DNA of 64,000 nucleotides. Source: Rosa chinensis (Eukaryota > Streptophyta > Magnoliopsida > Rosales > Rosaceae). Position numbers and translations under genes: made by a program. The stretch is from positions 62,742,139 through 62,806,138 of the forward strand of contig NC_037094.1 of assembly GCF_002994745.2 (NCBI RefSeq), given 5' to 3'. Of the stretch, positions 47,289 to 59,000 are shown one piece after another. The notes beneath the pieces were generated by a model. The model saw only the letters and a list, made by a program, of their open reading frames with translations, made no database searches and was not told the DNA's origin. Numbering within the stretch: the stretch's first letter is position 1; the number at the start of each line of letters is the position of its first letter.

Positions 47289-47478
47289 TCAGAAGCCGAG
47301 GGGCTGGGAGTGTGCCCGTGGTACAGCTTCTCGAAAAGTCTCATATTGTGCAAAGTTCAGAAACAAACAATCAGTGTTGTAAATAGAGATGAGGTGGACC
47401 GTGGATGTCTTTTGCACCTGCCGTAAAACTGCTTGGAATGGAATTTACCTCTTTAATTTGATGTAATGGATAAAACAC
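47289..47478 (-). pseudogene. Decayed duplicate of the GEM terminal exon
   Basis: The minus strand keeps a splice acceptor (TTTGCAG just before 47478) followed by codons for VFYPLHQIKEVNSIPSSFTA and AKDIH, then a frameshift. In another frame come YNTDCLFLNFAQYETFREAV and a stop at 47291-47289. This aligns along its length with the functional last exon at 51730-51527 ([18 protein letters not shown], then [20 protein letters not shown]), 190 versus 204 bp. It is downstream of the intact gene on the same strand. The upstream exons of a second copy are not visible, so it is either the last exon of a decayed tandem paralogue or a duplicated alternative last exon. Confidence 0.72.
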
Positions 47479-47499
47479 CTGCAAATAAGAAGGAATCTT

Positions 47500-49360
47500 G
47501 ATATAGTGGAGAATTGTTGGGCTTGTGTGACAAGACCCGTCCCTGATTTCAAGATGAAATCTGAGGTGGTCATATGGCTCACTTTAAGAGTAACCCTACT
47601 GAAATTTGGTAGAATCATCCCTAAAGATGAACTACCCAAAACATGTAGAAACCTAAAATACACTTCCCAAAATCAACATCCAACCTCAACTCCTGGAAGC
47701 CTACATGCTCCCCACAAGCAAATCCAACTCCACAATAAATTACATCAGTCCAACCTCACAAATGTAAACTAAATAACTGAATTTAACATATCTCGAAATA
47801 CACAAATCCAAACTCTCAAATTAAATACAAATATGTTAACAGAGCAATCTAACAGAAGGAAATAAAAATAAAATTCACATAGGTTAAACAAGTAACCTAC
47901 AGTCAAAGATATAGCAGCAGCTGGTGTTATGCCTGAACTCCTACTATGCCGAACCAAGTGATCTGCAGGCTGGGTATTTGAAAATGAAGGGCCCAGGAAA
48001 AAGTATTGGAAAACATTAGAGTGAGTGGACAAAATAATAAAAGCTCAAATAAAGGAATTAAGCACAATTTAACACTTTCCCATTTGAAATGTTCATAAAG
48101 ACCATGCATGCAATTCACTTTAGCATAAAAATAATGCTATATTCAACAAGTTACAAAAAACACCTTTATCGAGAATGAGAGCTGACAAAACGAGATTAGA
48201 GACTAATTCCTTACCCAAGCACACAACGGTGGCCATGGGGTTTAACACAATCATACAAGTCTCAAATTATGACAACCAAATCTAGGCCACAACTACTACC
48301 ACGCCCAACAGTACATCTCCTCTCTTCTGGAGAACACTAGTCTATCCCCTCTCTCCTAGTGTCCACGCATCATCAACCACATAGCTACCAATACACCCTC
48401 TCTCTCCAGGTGCTACACTCCTATGAGACCACTAGTCCATCTCCTCTCTGCTAGTGTCTCAAACAACATAAATCATAATTTCATTAAATCAAAAAATATA
48501 AGTAAAATATTAACTCACATATCAATAATAACTCCATGAACCTAATTCTCAACATTCCAAAGCATTTTTCAATCCAGATATTTCAAAGTATAGCCAAAAT
48601 CCATATCTGAAACTTCAGCGATCAACACATTTCATATTGAAATCAATCATAGCAATTTCAATAGTCATACCAATTCTCGAAATCATAAATCAAGTCAAAG
48701 GGTTCAAGGAAATCACAAGTCATTAATCAATTGATAAACCAAATCCGATGCAAGATTCATATCGAAATATTTTAGATTTCATAGTATCGCAATTCAATTA
48801 ATAATTTCAACTAACAATCAAGTCACATAAAAATATCAAGTAAATCAAATTTAATTCAAACACCAGAAAATTACCGAATATATGTGAGATCAAATGTCAC
48901 CACTCAAATTGCTAAAGAATGATTGATACGAAAATTATATTTGAAAATAGAATTGTTTGCCTTTATATTTATAAAAATAAAAAAAATATATAAAAAAGTC
49001 AACTTACAGTATACAGCTAATTCCAAGCGTAGGGATCTTGTTGAGTGATAGCTCTACACATTGTCCTATATACAATGTTTGTTTGTAAATAACAATTCAA
49101 AGGATCAAAAGTTAAATTTGATTTGTAGAACGAAACACGGAAACTCCTTGCACAAATAATTCGTTTAACATCCAAAATCAAATCAGATTTGACTCAAACT
49201 TCAAGGGTTTCGCCAACTCTACTATTCTAGCATCCTAAGGAAAATCGATGACTATCTAACAATCGGATTTTCGGAATCTAAACCCAAAAATCCAAAATAC
49301 AAAATTTCTTATCGATTACAAAAGTTCACCAATTTCAACGAAAATCATATCGACACGCTC
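47500..49360. mobile_element. Probable LTR/Gypsy-derived AT-rich repeat
   Basis: TGTGACAAGACCCGTCCCTG near 47524 resembles the start of plant Gypsy LTRs. Further in, a tract near 48310-48460 repeats CTCCTCTCT and CTAGTGTC motifs. No coding domain is seen. The boundaries are uncertain and the class is inferred. Confidence 0.3.
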
Positions 49361-49369
49361 ACATGACCA

Positions 49370-49990
49370 AGCTCTAACTGACTAGCCAAGGCAATTTGGC
49401 AGAAGCAGCGGGGGCATTGGTGTTTTGCATGTCGATATATAGGCTTCGCCCCGTGAGGCCCTGCCATGTATAGTTAAGAGTTTGTAGTAGACTTCAATGG
49501 CATTGGCTCCAGTAGCGGGGGTTCTATACTGTTGCAGTTTGTCATTTTGTATCAAGTGCTCAATGGCATTCTTGAAGGCATAGCATAGGTTCGTGCTATG
49601 CCCAGCATCTGCATGGTAAGTGCAGTACTTACCAGTGTCTTCCTTTACTTGTTCTTATTGAGCTTACTCTTTAGTGGCTGTGGGATGCTGTCCCAGTGAT
49701 TATTCCAAATTTCATCGTAGGAAGCAGCTAAAGCGGTAAATACTTCATACCAGGGTGCTGGAGGAGGCTTAGTATATGGTGTGTCCCAATTACGGCTAAA
49801 ACCAGTATATTGTTGCCGTGGTTTGTCCTGGCTCTCGCCGTATTGGTGTCCCCGCTTATCCTGGCTTTGTCCAACCTTGTGTTGGGGCCATCTCTTGTTT
49901 TTACCGTCCTGTTGTGTTTATTGCGATGCCGGAGCTACCGATGATAATGGTACCGAATGTAGACAAAGTTACTGTACAGACGAGTGAGTT
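49370..49990 (-). pseudogene. Gypsy gag fragment with YCxYH zinc motif
   Basis: The minus strand reads GKYCTYHADAGHSTNLCYAF, then KNAIEHLIQNDKLQQYRTPA (about 49655-49510). This matches the C-x2-H/C-rich gag zinc region of Tat/Athila-type Gypsy elements (YCxxHxDxGHxTxxC followed by LKxxIExLIxxGxL). Upstream pieces include QGWDTPYTKPPPAPWYEVFT near 49790-49730. It is broken and short. No protease or reverse transcriptase is seen nearby. Confidence 0.55.
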
Positions 49991-51526
49991 GGAAGCATGT
50001 GGATCCTTATATAGTGGATATTGGAATTTTGTTCCCTTAGTTTTCCATTTGGGAAAGTTAGTTTCCCCTTTGCAGGAAGATGAATATATATCCATGCCGT
50101 GCCTACCACTGTAGGAGGTTTCGATTTGCATCGTAGCCGGTGGCCGGATTTAGCCCCCCGCAACGGCCCCGGGGTGTTCCTGGTAAGCCTGCAACGGGTT
50201 CCAGGTAGGCCGGTTTGGCGTATTCCTCCGGTGTTTGTGTTTGGAATATATCAGGTGTAAACATACATAAAGATCGAGATCTCAAACAACATCGACATAT
50301 GCAAAGAATGCACAAACCTCACTGCAAAAAAATAAAACTAAAAAACCCAAGAGGGGGAGAGGGTTGAACCTCGTGCCGCTGCATCCACGGTTTCTCTTGC
50401 AGCTTACCAATCCCAAGGACTCTGAATCAAATTTTTTTTCTCTAGCGTCCAACTATAACTACTACCCGATCTGAATCGACCAATGAAGGTGCTGTTCATA
50501 TGAGAATATTAATGTAAACAGATGTTACCTGGTACATACAGTGTTCAAACAATGAGAATATGCCACACATTTTAGATGACTTGGGGTATTGGGCAACGTG
50601 AATTGAACTTTGAACTTGAAGAGCTGAACATGTGTTACCATTACCTACCAAGCATTACTCTTTACTTTTTCCTTCATGGTATGGTGGCCTGGAAATTTTG
50701 AGAGTTTGCTATATTTAAGCAAAACCTTATCTATAATGACCAAATCTCAAGGTTGGCCACCATACCTAGTTGGGCTTTATACTAGGGTTTTGTTTCGCTA
50801 GCACCGAGTTTAGACGCTCATTTTCTGTTCTTTTGGGTAAATAAACCCACAGGCAACAGCTATGCTGCAGACAAAAGAATACGGGGGTACTAGAGGGCTA
50901 GAGGCGTCATATTTCAGAACAAAAACAGTGAGGCATCATATTTACACAACTTTCCTCCTTCCAAATTGAAGAGGCATCAGCCAGATCGGACTTGATTCAG
51001 CATCAGAATTGCGTAGGCAGGGATGATGATATCCCCACTGTAGTTTTAACTTGATGTGTGAGGTCTAGCCTCTATAACAGAGTGGCTCCAAACCAGAGCC
51101 AAACAATTGCCAAAAACCAGTCAGGACACCAGGTGGTTTCTAGAGCAGAGGTTGCAACTTTCTTCTCTTGGTCTGTTTAGTCCTTGCGCACACAGTGATT
51201 GTGCATTCTTGTCATGCACTCCTTACGCACAGGACAAGTCCTCTCCTCACTATTTCTATAGAAACTCCCTACCATCCAGTTGCACTCATAACAAAAGTCA
51301 CAGTCTGAAATATGATGTACATAATCACAAATGTCATTTACAACAAAATATATGAATTTGAGTAAACCTCCCTCATTCCAAATGTATAAGAAAATATGGG
51401 GTTCTAAAAACAAGCATATTACATTGCAATTCCACTACTCAAAACAACATAGAACATAGACATTAATGCTCATGTATTCATCTATGGTCTTTTCTGTGAC
51501 ACAGCAAAGATTTAGCCTTACACTCA
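49991..51526. other. Downstream flank of the GEM-like gene
   Basis: No gene recognised. It probably includes Gypsy-derived sequence near 50110-50260 (GC-rich CCCCGCAACGGCCCCGGGG), and the GEM 3' untranslated region within about 300 bp of 51527. Confidence 0.4.
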
Positions 51527-54500
51527 TTACAAGCTGTGGGGTTGGGGCTGGGGCTGGGGGTGGGGCTGCACTGCTTCTTGAAGGTGTTTCACAGCACTAT
51601 CATAGTTTACAAAGCTCATAAACCAGAACTCATGGTTGTCAACAGAGATGACCTGGATGTATTTTTCAGCTGCTTTGACTTTGCTCGTTGATGGGTTGAC
51701 TGCCTTTAGCTGATGTAATGGAATAACCACCTGCATATGAGAAGGGATCTTGTAAGACTAACGTGATAATGGATACAAAGGCGATCAATGTAGTGCAGTA
51801 AATGCTAAAAGAAGTATAGTGCAAATATATCAAGTTTTGAATTTTACTGTTTATAACCCTTTATATGAAAAAACACTAACGTTTCCAACAAATCACATCT
51901 CTGGGATTATAAATAAAAGCATGATACAGAAAATATGAGTACATGCAAAGGTACATGGTTGAACCGACAGGGAAAACAATTGGAAGAGATTTGTGACAAT
52001 TAAAGAGCTGGCAATCCCAAAGCTTTATGCTAATACAGATAACATGAGATGTAGAAGTGCATGGCTGAACTGACAGAAAAATTGGAAGAGTTAGTGACAA
52101 CAAAAGAGCTGGCAATCTCAAACACATCACTCCAATAAAACAGTATATTTCCATCAAACTCTTTTATGCCTTTACACCTACTAAGATCACTCATTTCAAT
52201 ATGCAATATCCCGATATTCAGATCACTGACCCCTCTGTTGTATTCATATTGCTTTTCATTATCGTCATTGCTCAAGGAGAAGACTTACAAACCTCGATCA
52301 TTATCATTATCCACCCAGCCAGATATCTCAAGAAAAAAGTCTCAATATACATCCAATGCCTATGAAGCATCCACCATATTCTACTTCATATCAGCTAAAA
52401 GAATCATTCATTACCAGGGCACTAATAATATCCAAACATTCAAAATGCACTCCCGAGTTTAAAACAAAATTGCTCAATGTGTTACCATCTCGATGCCAAG
52501 CATTAACACCAACTCCACAAATGATTTCACACACATTCCCATTTACTTTGAAGTATACAAATCTCTTAACATAAATGGTATATTATCAGTTGCATCATTT
52601 GTAGATAAAAACAAAATAAGGAAACGATAGAATACCACCTGACCAAAAGCAGTCGAGAAATAACAAACAAAGATTTAGGAAAGAGAAAGTCGTCATACAG
52701 AGAACAAAAGTGATACAAGGTCCGCATCTTCAAAATAGCATACTTCTTTCTACTAACTATTTATACAACCTGTCTCAATGTTGAGCTATCTGACTAAGGA
52801 TTTAGGTCGCCAAGTGAAAGATTCTTTCTATTTTATTACCGAATGAAACATGATTTGATCAAGTAAAACCCCTAGTCAAATGACAAGATTTTATTTTTTA
52901 TTTTTTAACAGAAGGAAATAAACTCAAAGTGTTGACTCTGCCTTCTTCTGTGTAACATCTGGGGACACTAGACAACTGCTTCAAAATGTTTGACACTTCC
53001 TTGAAATTGACTAGCTGGTTAGGGACTTCCTACAGCCTATCATACACAGAAGAGGTATCGAGTTCCACTATAGACATTCCAGTCATTAACCATCAAAACT
53101 GGTGAACTCAATGTCTGCATTTATATGGTCATAATCTAAGAACTAGGTTCATTGTCTATGTCCCATAAAAGAAGAACAGAATTGGAGGCAAGCTAGTATA
53201 GGATCATAACAAGAACTTATAGATTATAGAGTAAATTGCAGTGTCTCTGCTTAGGTTATATAGAAACCTCCCTCTTAATTCTCAGAAATCATATCACCAC
53301 CCTTTTCACTGTAAGAAGATAACTTTTACATTTTCATTGCTTTTCAAATAAAGAAAAAAGTGTAACAATTATTCATTATAGCCATCTAAAAGCTCACCAG
53401 AATATAAATTTCTATTCTGTACTAGAAGCCATCTCCAAATCATGAACTATATGTCCATAACTCCAATAATAAAAGGTATTCAACATAAAACCTGAAACAA
53501 GAGGTTAGATTAATCTATGCAGATACTACAAAGACTCTTCTATTTTCACTTGCCTAAAGAGGTTGTTGGCATAACTTGCTCTATATTATAATATCAAATC
53601 TTGTCTGTGGAAAATATGAAGAAATTCAAATTGCACTCCAGATTTAGCAAGCTCATGCAGGGGTATCTACAAGGCTTTGAATACTATTTGGCATGTTACC
53701 CAACTTGAGAGGTAGCTAAATACTCTAGGGTGTAGTTTATCTATCTTTTATTTGGTCTATTGGTTTCTTTTCTCGTTCAAGCAATTTTGCATACAAACTC
53801 ATAAGAAATTGCAAGTATTTTATAAGAATAAAATTTAATAGTTATTCTACAAATCAGAGGTTATGAACTTGGGATGCTATGGCTGCTTAACCTACTATAA
53901 ATATATTATATCTTTGTTATAAGCCTTTGTGGTTTATTAATATACTTCAAAAACCAAAAGTTAGTTTCTCTTGGATCACTTTGCCTATATAGGTTAAGTA
54001 AGATTGTTCCAGCTCGGGATGCTATGGCTGCTTAACCCTACCATAACTATATTATATTTTGGTTTATTTATATAATTCAAAAACCAAAAATTAATTTCTC
54101 TTAGATCACTTTGCCTATATAGCTTAAGTAAGATTGTTCCAACTTCAGTCCTATGCCCCTTGTTCGTCTATTGCTGGAAGTTTTTTCTATTGAAAATTTT
54201 CCCTCTTATATCAACCAGACAGTAGCAGTCTGGTTGCGACTCTAATCATTGTGTCACAACTAACAGGCATTATTGGGCCCTAGGTTGCGAATTTTCTATT
54301 GAAAATTTTCCCTCTTATATCTACCTTGTGTCACAACTAACAGGCATTATTGGGCCCTAGGTTGCGACTCTAATCAAAGAAAAGTGGAAGCTGGTTAAAA
54401 TACCAATGGCCAAGCAACATTATCCACTATACCTTATAATAGCTCCATGCAGTCTGATCACCAGTCTTGTATGAAAGGGGGTCATCACTGCAAAATGCAA

Positions 54501-56045
54501 GCTTTGCTGTTGACAAATATATAACTCCCATTACGGGGCCAGCAGATGTGGACAGATAGCAAGCAAATGTCTTCAGAAGTTGCTCGTCAGGGACTGTCTC
54601 AAAATTTTTCTGAAAGATCTTCTCATAACCACCTTCAGCAATCACTTTTGCACTCTGAGCAATTCTTCCTACAGCAGCATCAGCAAAACTGGGTCCTGTT
54701 TTCACTGGTTCAGGGAAACTTACATGCATTATTCTCTAAAACAAAGATAGCTCGGACAAACCCAATATAAAATTCAGCAATGGTTTTAATCCCAGAAATC
54801 ACCATATGCTCACAAATTACAGATTAATCAAAATGCCACAAAACTTAGTGAAAATCCAGAGGCAAAAGCCATAACTCTATGATGAGCATGATCCACATCC
54901 AATTAGATGCACACATGTTTATAATATTAATGGTTCTACTCCCAGTACCAAAAACAACATGTTTCAAAGAACAATCACTTAGATCAAAGTTCAAAGTTAG
55001 AAGAGACTCTTTGACGGTTACGTATACACTTGTAATCTGTGAAATACTTCGGAAAGAAAAAGCACCAAGAAAGCTAAACATCCAGGTTTTACCCCACCCT
55101 GAGTCTATAGGCTCAAACTAAAAGTATATAGACATTTCTTCGCCAACTAAGGTACACGCGACTTGGCTTTAACAAAGGAGGAGAAATACTCGGGCATACA
55201 TCTTACATCTCTGCAAAATGCACTATAAACCAAGTATCTACCTTCCATGCACAAACCATTCGGACCAAAAGAAAAAAAGAAAGATAAATACTAGGAAGGT
55301 TTCAGATACAGATTTTATGGAAATCCTAATTTAAGTATGAAAAGAAAAAAGAAAAACCCCCCACTCCTGCCACAAAGAACATCTGAGCATATGATAATGT
55401 CAATCCACTACATTCTGCATACAAGTCGATAACAATTGCATACTAAACATCAGAAACACTATAAAATCAGCACATATTCTACAGGAATCGAATGCTTACA
55501 GTGTTGCCACATGTTGCCCGCAAGATCCTGACCCTTCTTGGTAGTCTCCACAGCCTTCTTTCCCCATTTTCCAAGAACATCTTTCACTGAATCCACCTTA
55601 TCTAATCTCACAAAATACAAAGCGACTTGCATCAATTTTCATTCCCAAATTCACCTTCGCCAAAATCAAAACCCTAACACATGCATAACAAAACTCTAAC
55701 AGAATTCAAACCAAGTCTCGGTTACTCACTCTTGACGGACGAAGAAGGAGGCGGAGCCGGATTGGTGACGTAAGGGTTGGACTCCAGCGGCATGGTGGTG
55801 GCGGCGGCGTTGTCTTCGGGGATCGGCGGTGCCCGAGCCTCGGGGTGTACTTCGGGATTCGCGACCGACGGCGCTGACGGGACTGACGGCGATTCGGACT
55901 TTTCTGAGGCGATGGAGACGGAGGTCCAGGTTTCGGAGTGGGGAGGCGGAGCGACGTCGTTTGGATCGAGCTTAGGGTAAGGAGCGTAGTCTTGGGAGTG
56001 AGTAGGAGGCTTTGTGTCGCCGGCTACCTGATGCTGCTCGCTCAT
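51527..56045 (-). CDS. GEM-like GRAM-domain protein (GLABRA2 expression modulator family)
   Basis: Four exons on the minus strand: 56045-55730, 55601-55500, 54704-54433 and 51730-51527. All introns are GT-AG with matching phases, giving 297 residues. Exon 1 is Pro/Ser-rich (start [20 protein letters not shown]). Exon 2 gives [20 protein letters not shown] and AGNMWQHL. Exon 3 gives [20 protein letters not shown] then the GRAM domain with [20 protein letters not shown] and [20 protein letters not shown]. Exon 4 completes GRAM with [11 protein letters not shown] and [20 protein letters not shown] and ends in a short Pro-Gln tail. Plant GEM proteins are reported to link cell division and epidermal cell fate; GRAM is a lipid/protein-binding fold. 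Function here is by family. The last intron is unusually long at 2702 bp and carries tandem duplications. Confidence 0.93.
51953..52120. repeat. Imperfect tandem duplication in the GEM last intron
   Basis: Two about 62-66 bp related copies (51953-52018 and 52059-52120) share CATGG-TGAAC-GACAG, ATTGGAAGAG and AAAGAGCTGGCAATC. Confidence 0.7.
53868..54150. repeat. 146-bp tandem duplication in the GEM last intron
   Basis: Copies start GGGATGCTATGGCTGCTTAA at 53871 and 54017. Both contain TCAAAAACCAAAA, ATCACTTTGCCTATATAG and TTAAGTAAGATTGTTCCA, with small indels. Confidence 0.85.
54184..54380. repeat. Interleaved repeats in the GEM last intron
   Basis: TTCTATTGAAAATTTTCCCT occurs at about 54186 and 54294. 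A 40-bp unit from TGTGTCACAACTAACAGGCA through GGGCCCTAGGTTGCGA occurs at about 54250 and 54327. This indicates a local duplication with a deletion in one copy. Confidence 0.8.
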
Positions 56046-59000
56046 ATTCGTTTGGTTTTGTCTTGATCAAAACGACGACGGAGATTCCGAGAAGGACGAT
56101 CAGAGTGGACAAATGGCCGACGAACCAGGTTTAGGGGAAGAAATGGGAGTTTTATTGTGGAGGCGGATCTGGAAGTTACCAAAGTAATACAGTAAAAGTT
56201 GGAGTCCACGGCAGTCAATAGTCCATATCATATTGGACTTTCAGCCCAAACTATAACCCTTGGGCTACCTTCTCATGGCCCAAAATGAAAAATTGTTTTT
56301 TTTTTCTTTTTTGGTCCAATTATTCATTTTACGATATCCAACGGCACTTCAGGCCCAAATAGTATCCCCAGGCCCATCTCAGAAATGTTGGTTCCTACAT
56401 CAAGAATCGTGGCGTGTCATAAAAATGATCGTTTTTATTTGGGATAAAACATATCGTTTTAAGGTAGTTAATTGAGACCATATTAGTGTAATGAATCTTC
56501 ATTTGGAATAAACATACGCCTATTACTTTTTAAGGTCGTTAATTGAGACAATATCAATGTAACGAATGACCATGTAATATCATGTATGGACATATCTAAC
56601 TAGCCTATTTCTCAACTTGGGACGTGGTGCATGATTGTTCATTTGAGGAAGCGAAAAGTAGTCGATGGTGACTCTAAAACCCAGACGACGCCGTTGAGCA
56701 ATACTTAGTGGAGCCGAATCCAATCAGATTTTTCTTTTATAACAATTTTTCTAGACACAACCATGTGTCTATCTTTCTCATGACTCAATATTTGATTATT
56801 AGAAAAGAGAGTTACATAGTTACAGAGAATGCAATGATGGTAAACAAGAATTAGTCCGAACCACAAAGCTACTGCTTTCTTGCTTCTTCATTTCCTGAAC
56901 TTGACAGCACAATTGCACAAAATATCTGTGTACGTGCTCCTGCTCCAATTTTCAGAACAAGCATATATTAGTTTCTGTCCTTTACTTCTAGCTTAGCATA
57001 GGCTGCTCATTCATAGCTAAAAAGCCTATTGCCAAAAGTGCATCCCAAAGCTAATGTCGTTCTGGTCCGACTCTACCACAACAACTTTTGAATTTGTGAT
57101 AACCAGCTAAATCTATTGGAATTACTGGCCAATACAATGCTTAATTCCAAGACCACAGATAGCAAATAAGCACTACTAGCAACAGCTGTCTTGCAGTTTT
57201 CAATTTCAATATAATTTTCAGAGATCTTTCTTGGTTTGTTTCGTCAAGTCCGGTAAATAGTTGTAACTGCTTGATCATATGCTAGCTAGAAGATGTACTA
57301 CACTAGCAAGTGGAGAAGACATCTTATCCGAGATGATATACTTCGTAGAAAAAGTTTTGGATCCTTGTGGATGTTGGGGTATCCGTCTACCGACCATAAT
57401 CTAAGGATATTAATAATATACTCAAAACGGTTCGCTGTAAGTCAGACGAACCGCTAACTTTATCCAACAATTGTCTTGTATAAAAATTCAAAAAACGTCT
57501 CTATTTTTTTTCTTAAATTACACTCGTGACAAAAACTAACAAATCTAATGAACCCACCGGCCTATGTAGGATGTGTTTCGTACAGTACTACTATTACAAT
57601 TTGTACTTTAGGAACCTTTGAATGTACTATATAGGTTCCAAATTATAAGTTCATGCTTGTAAAAAAATGTCATCTAGGCTTTAGGTATGTTTACATTCTG
57701 ATTTTAAGCTAAATCTGATTATCTGAATTTTTTTTTTCTTTTTCATTTTTTTGCCAGTGAAGTCACTTGTCTGTTTTAAATCTTTTTAACTTGTTGCAGC
57801 AGGGCTGGAGCGCCTTCTCCACATGGGTTGTTTAGTAGTTGCCTCCTCTGTCCTTTAGCAATTAACATTATCCTTGATTTTTTTGGTGCAAAAGTTTTTA
57901 TGAATTTCTGGATCTAAAAATGATGGGCTCCTATTTAAACAGATATCCTAAAATGCAAAATTAATTTAATAAATTAAAATAAAAAAGTTCACGTAGATCA
58001 AGATTGGCCCTGTTTGTTGTGCAGAATAGAAGAATTCAGTCTCTCAGAGAGTTACAATCTTCTTCATTTTATGGCATCTTTTCTCGAAACGTTGCAATTA
58101 CTAAAATATACATCGCAATTAGTTTCTTGTTTGCAAACTTGTCATCCGCCAACCAAACGAGTCTGTAGCATTTGTGAAACTATAGCTCTAGCTATTCATA
58201 ACTCACTTGCAACGAAAGCAGTTGCAACATTTTGTTATAGGAGAGAGAGAGAGATGAATGGTAGTACTGAACTGTCTCTAAACTCTGTTTTCAGATGAAA
58301 ATGGGTATTCATTCAAGGCTAATTAAGGAGGCACAGAAATGGCATAAGATAGTTTTCTCTTCTTCTTCTTCTTAACAATCTTTTTGTCATAAGGTTTGAG
58401 TGAGATATGGTCTGGAAAACTATTGATGATGCTCTCGTGTTGCCTGACTGCCTGGCTAGAGGAACAGACTTTGAGTGACCAAGTCCAAAATTGAATTAAG
58501 CTTAAAATTACAACTACATGAGATGATAAGTGATATAACAAGACAGTTAAAACTATAATATGTTAACATTTCTCATATATGTATTATTTTATGAAAATAT
58601 TTACCACTTTTAAGGACTCATATTACAATTTTGAAGACTCATGTGGTAATTAGAAAAAAGTCTTCATCATGGTAAATAAGGTCCTTGTTAAAATAAAGTA
58701 GGTAACTAGAAGAAAGTCATCAATAAGATAAATAAGATCATTGTTAGAGTAAACTAAGTTCTTATTTGAGTAATTTAAGTCCTGAATGTGGTAATTGTAG
58801 TAGATTCTCATTTGAGTAAATAAATCCTAAAAGTGACAATTGTATGTATGTCATATGTTAACATATTGTATAATTTTCTTAACAAGACATGCTAAAAACA
58901 CTAACATGAACTTTCAATTTGAATTTAAAAGGATGATACCTAGGTTTAAATCAAGTGATTGGATAACCCTTGCAGTGCAGCGTTACGTATAAGACAACTC

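Noticed and set aside
50360..50410. Possible reverse-strand tRNA or SINE B-box (GGTTCAACCC)
   Set aside because: No matching A-box at the right distance and no tRNA fold could be drawn.
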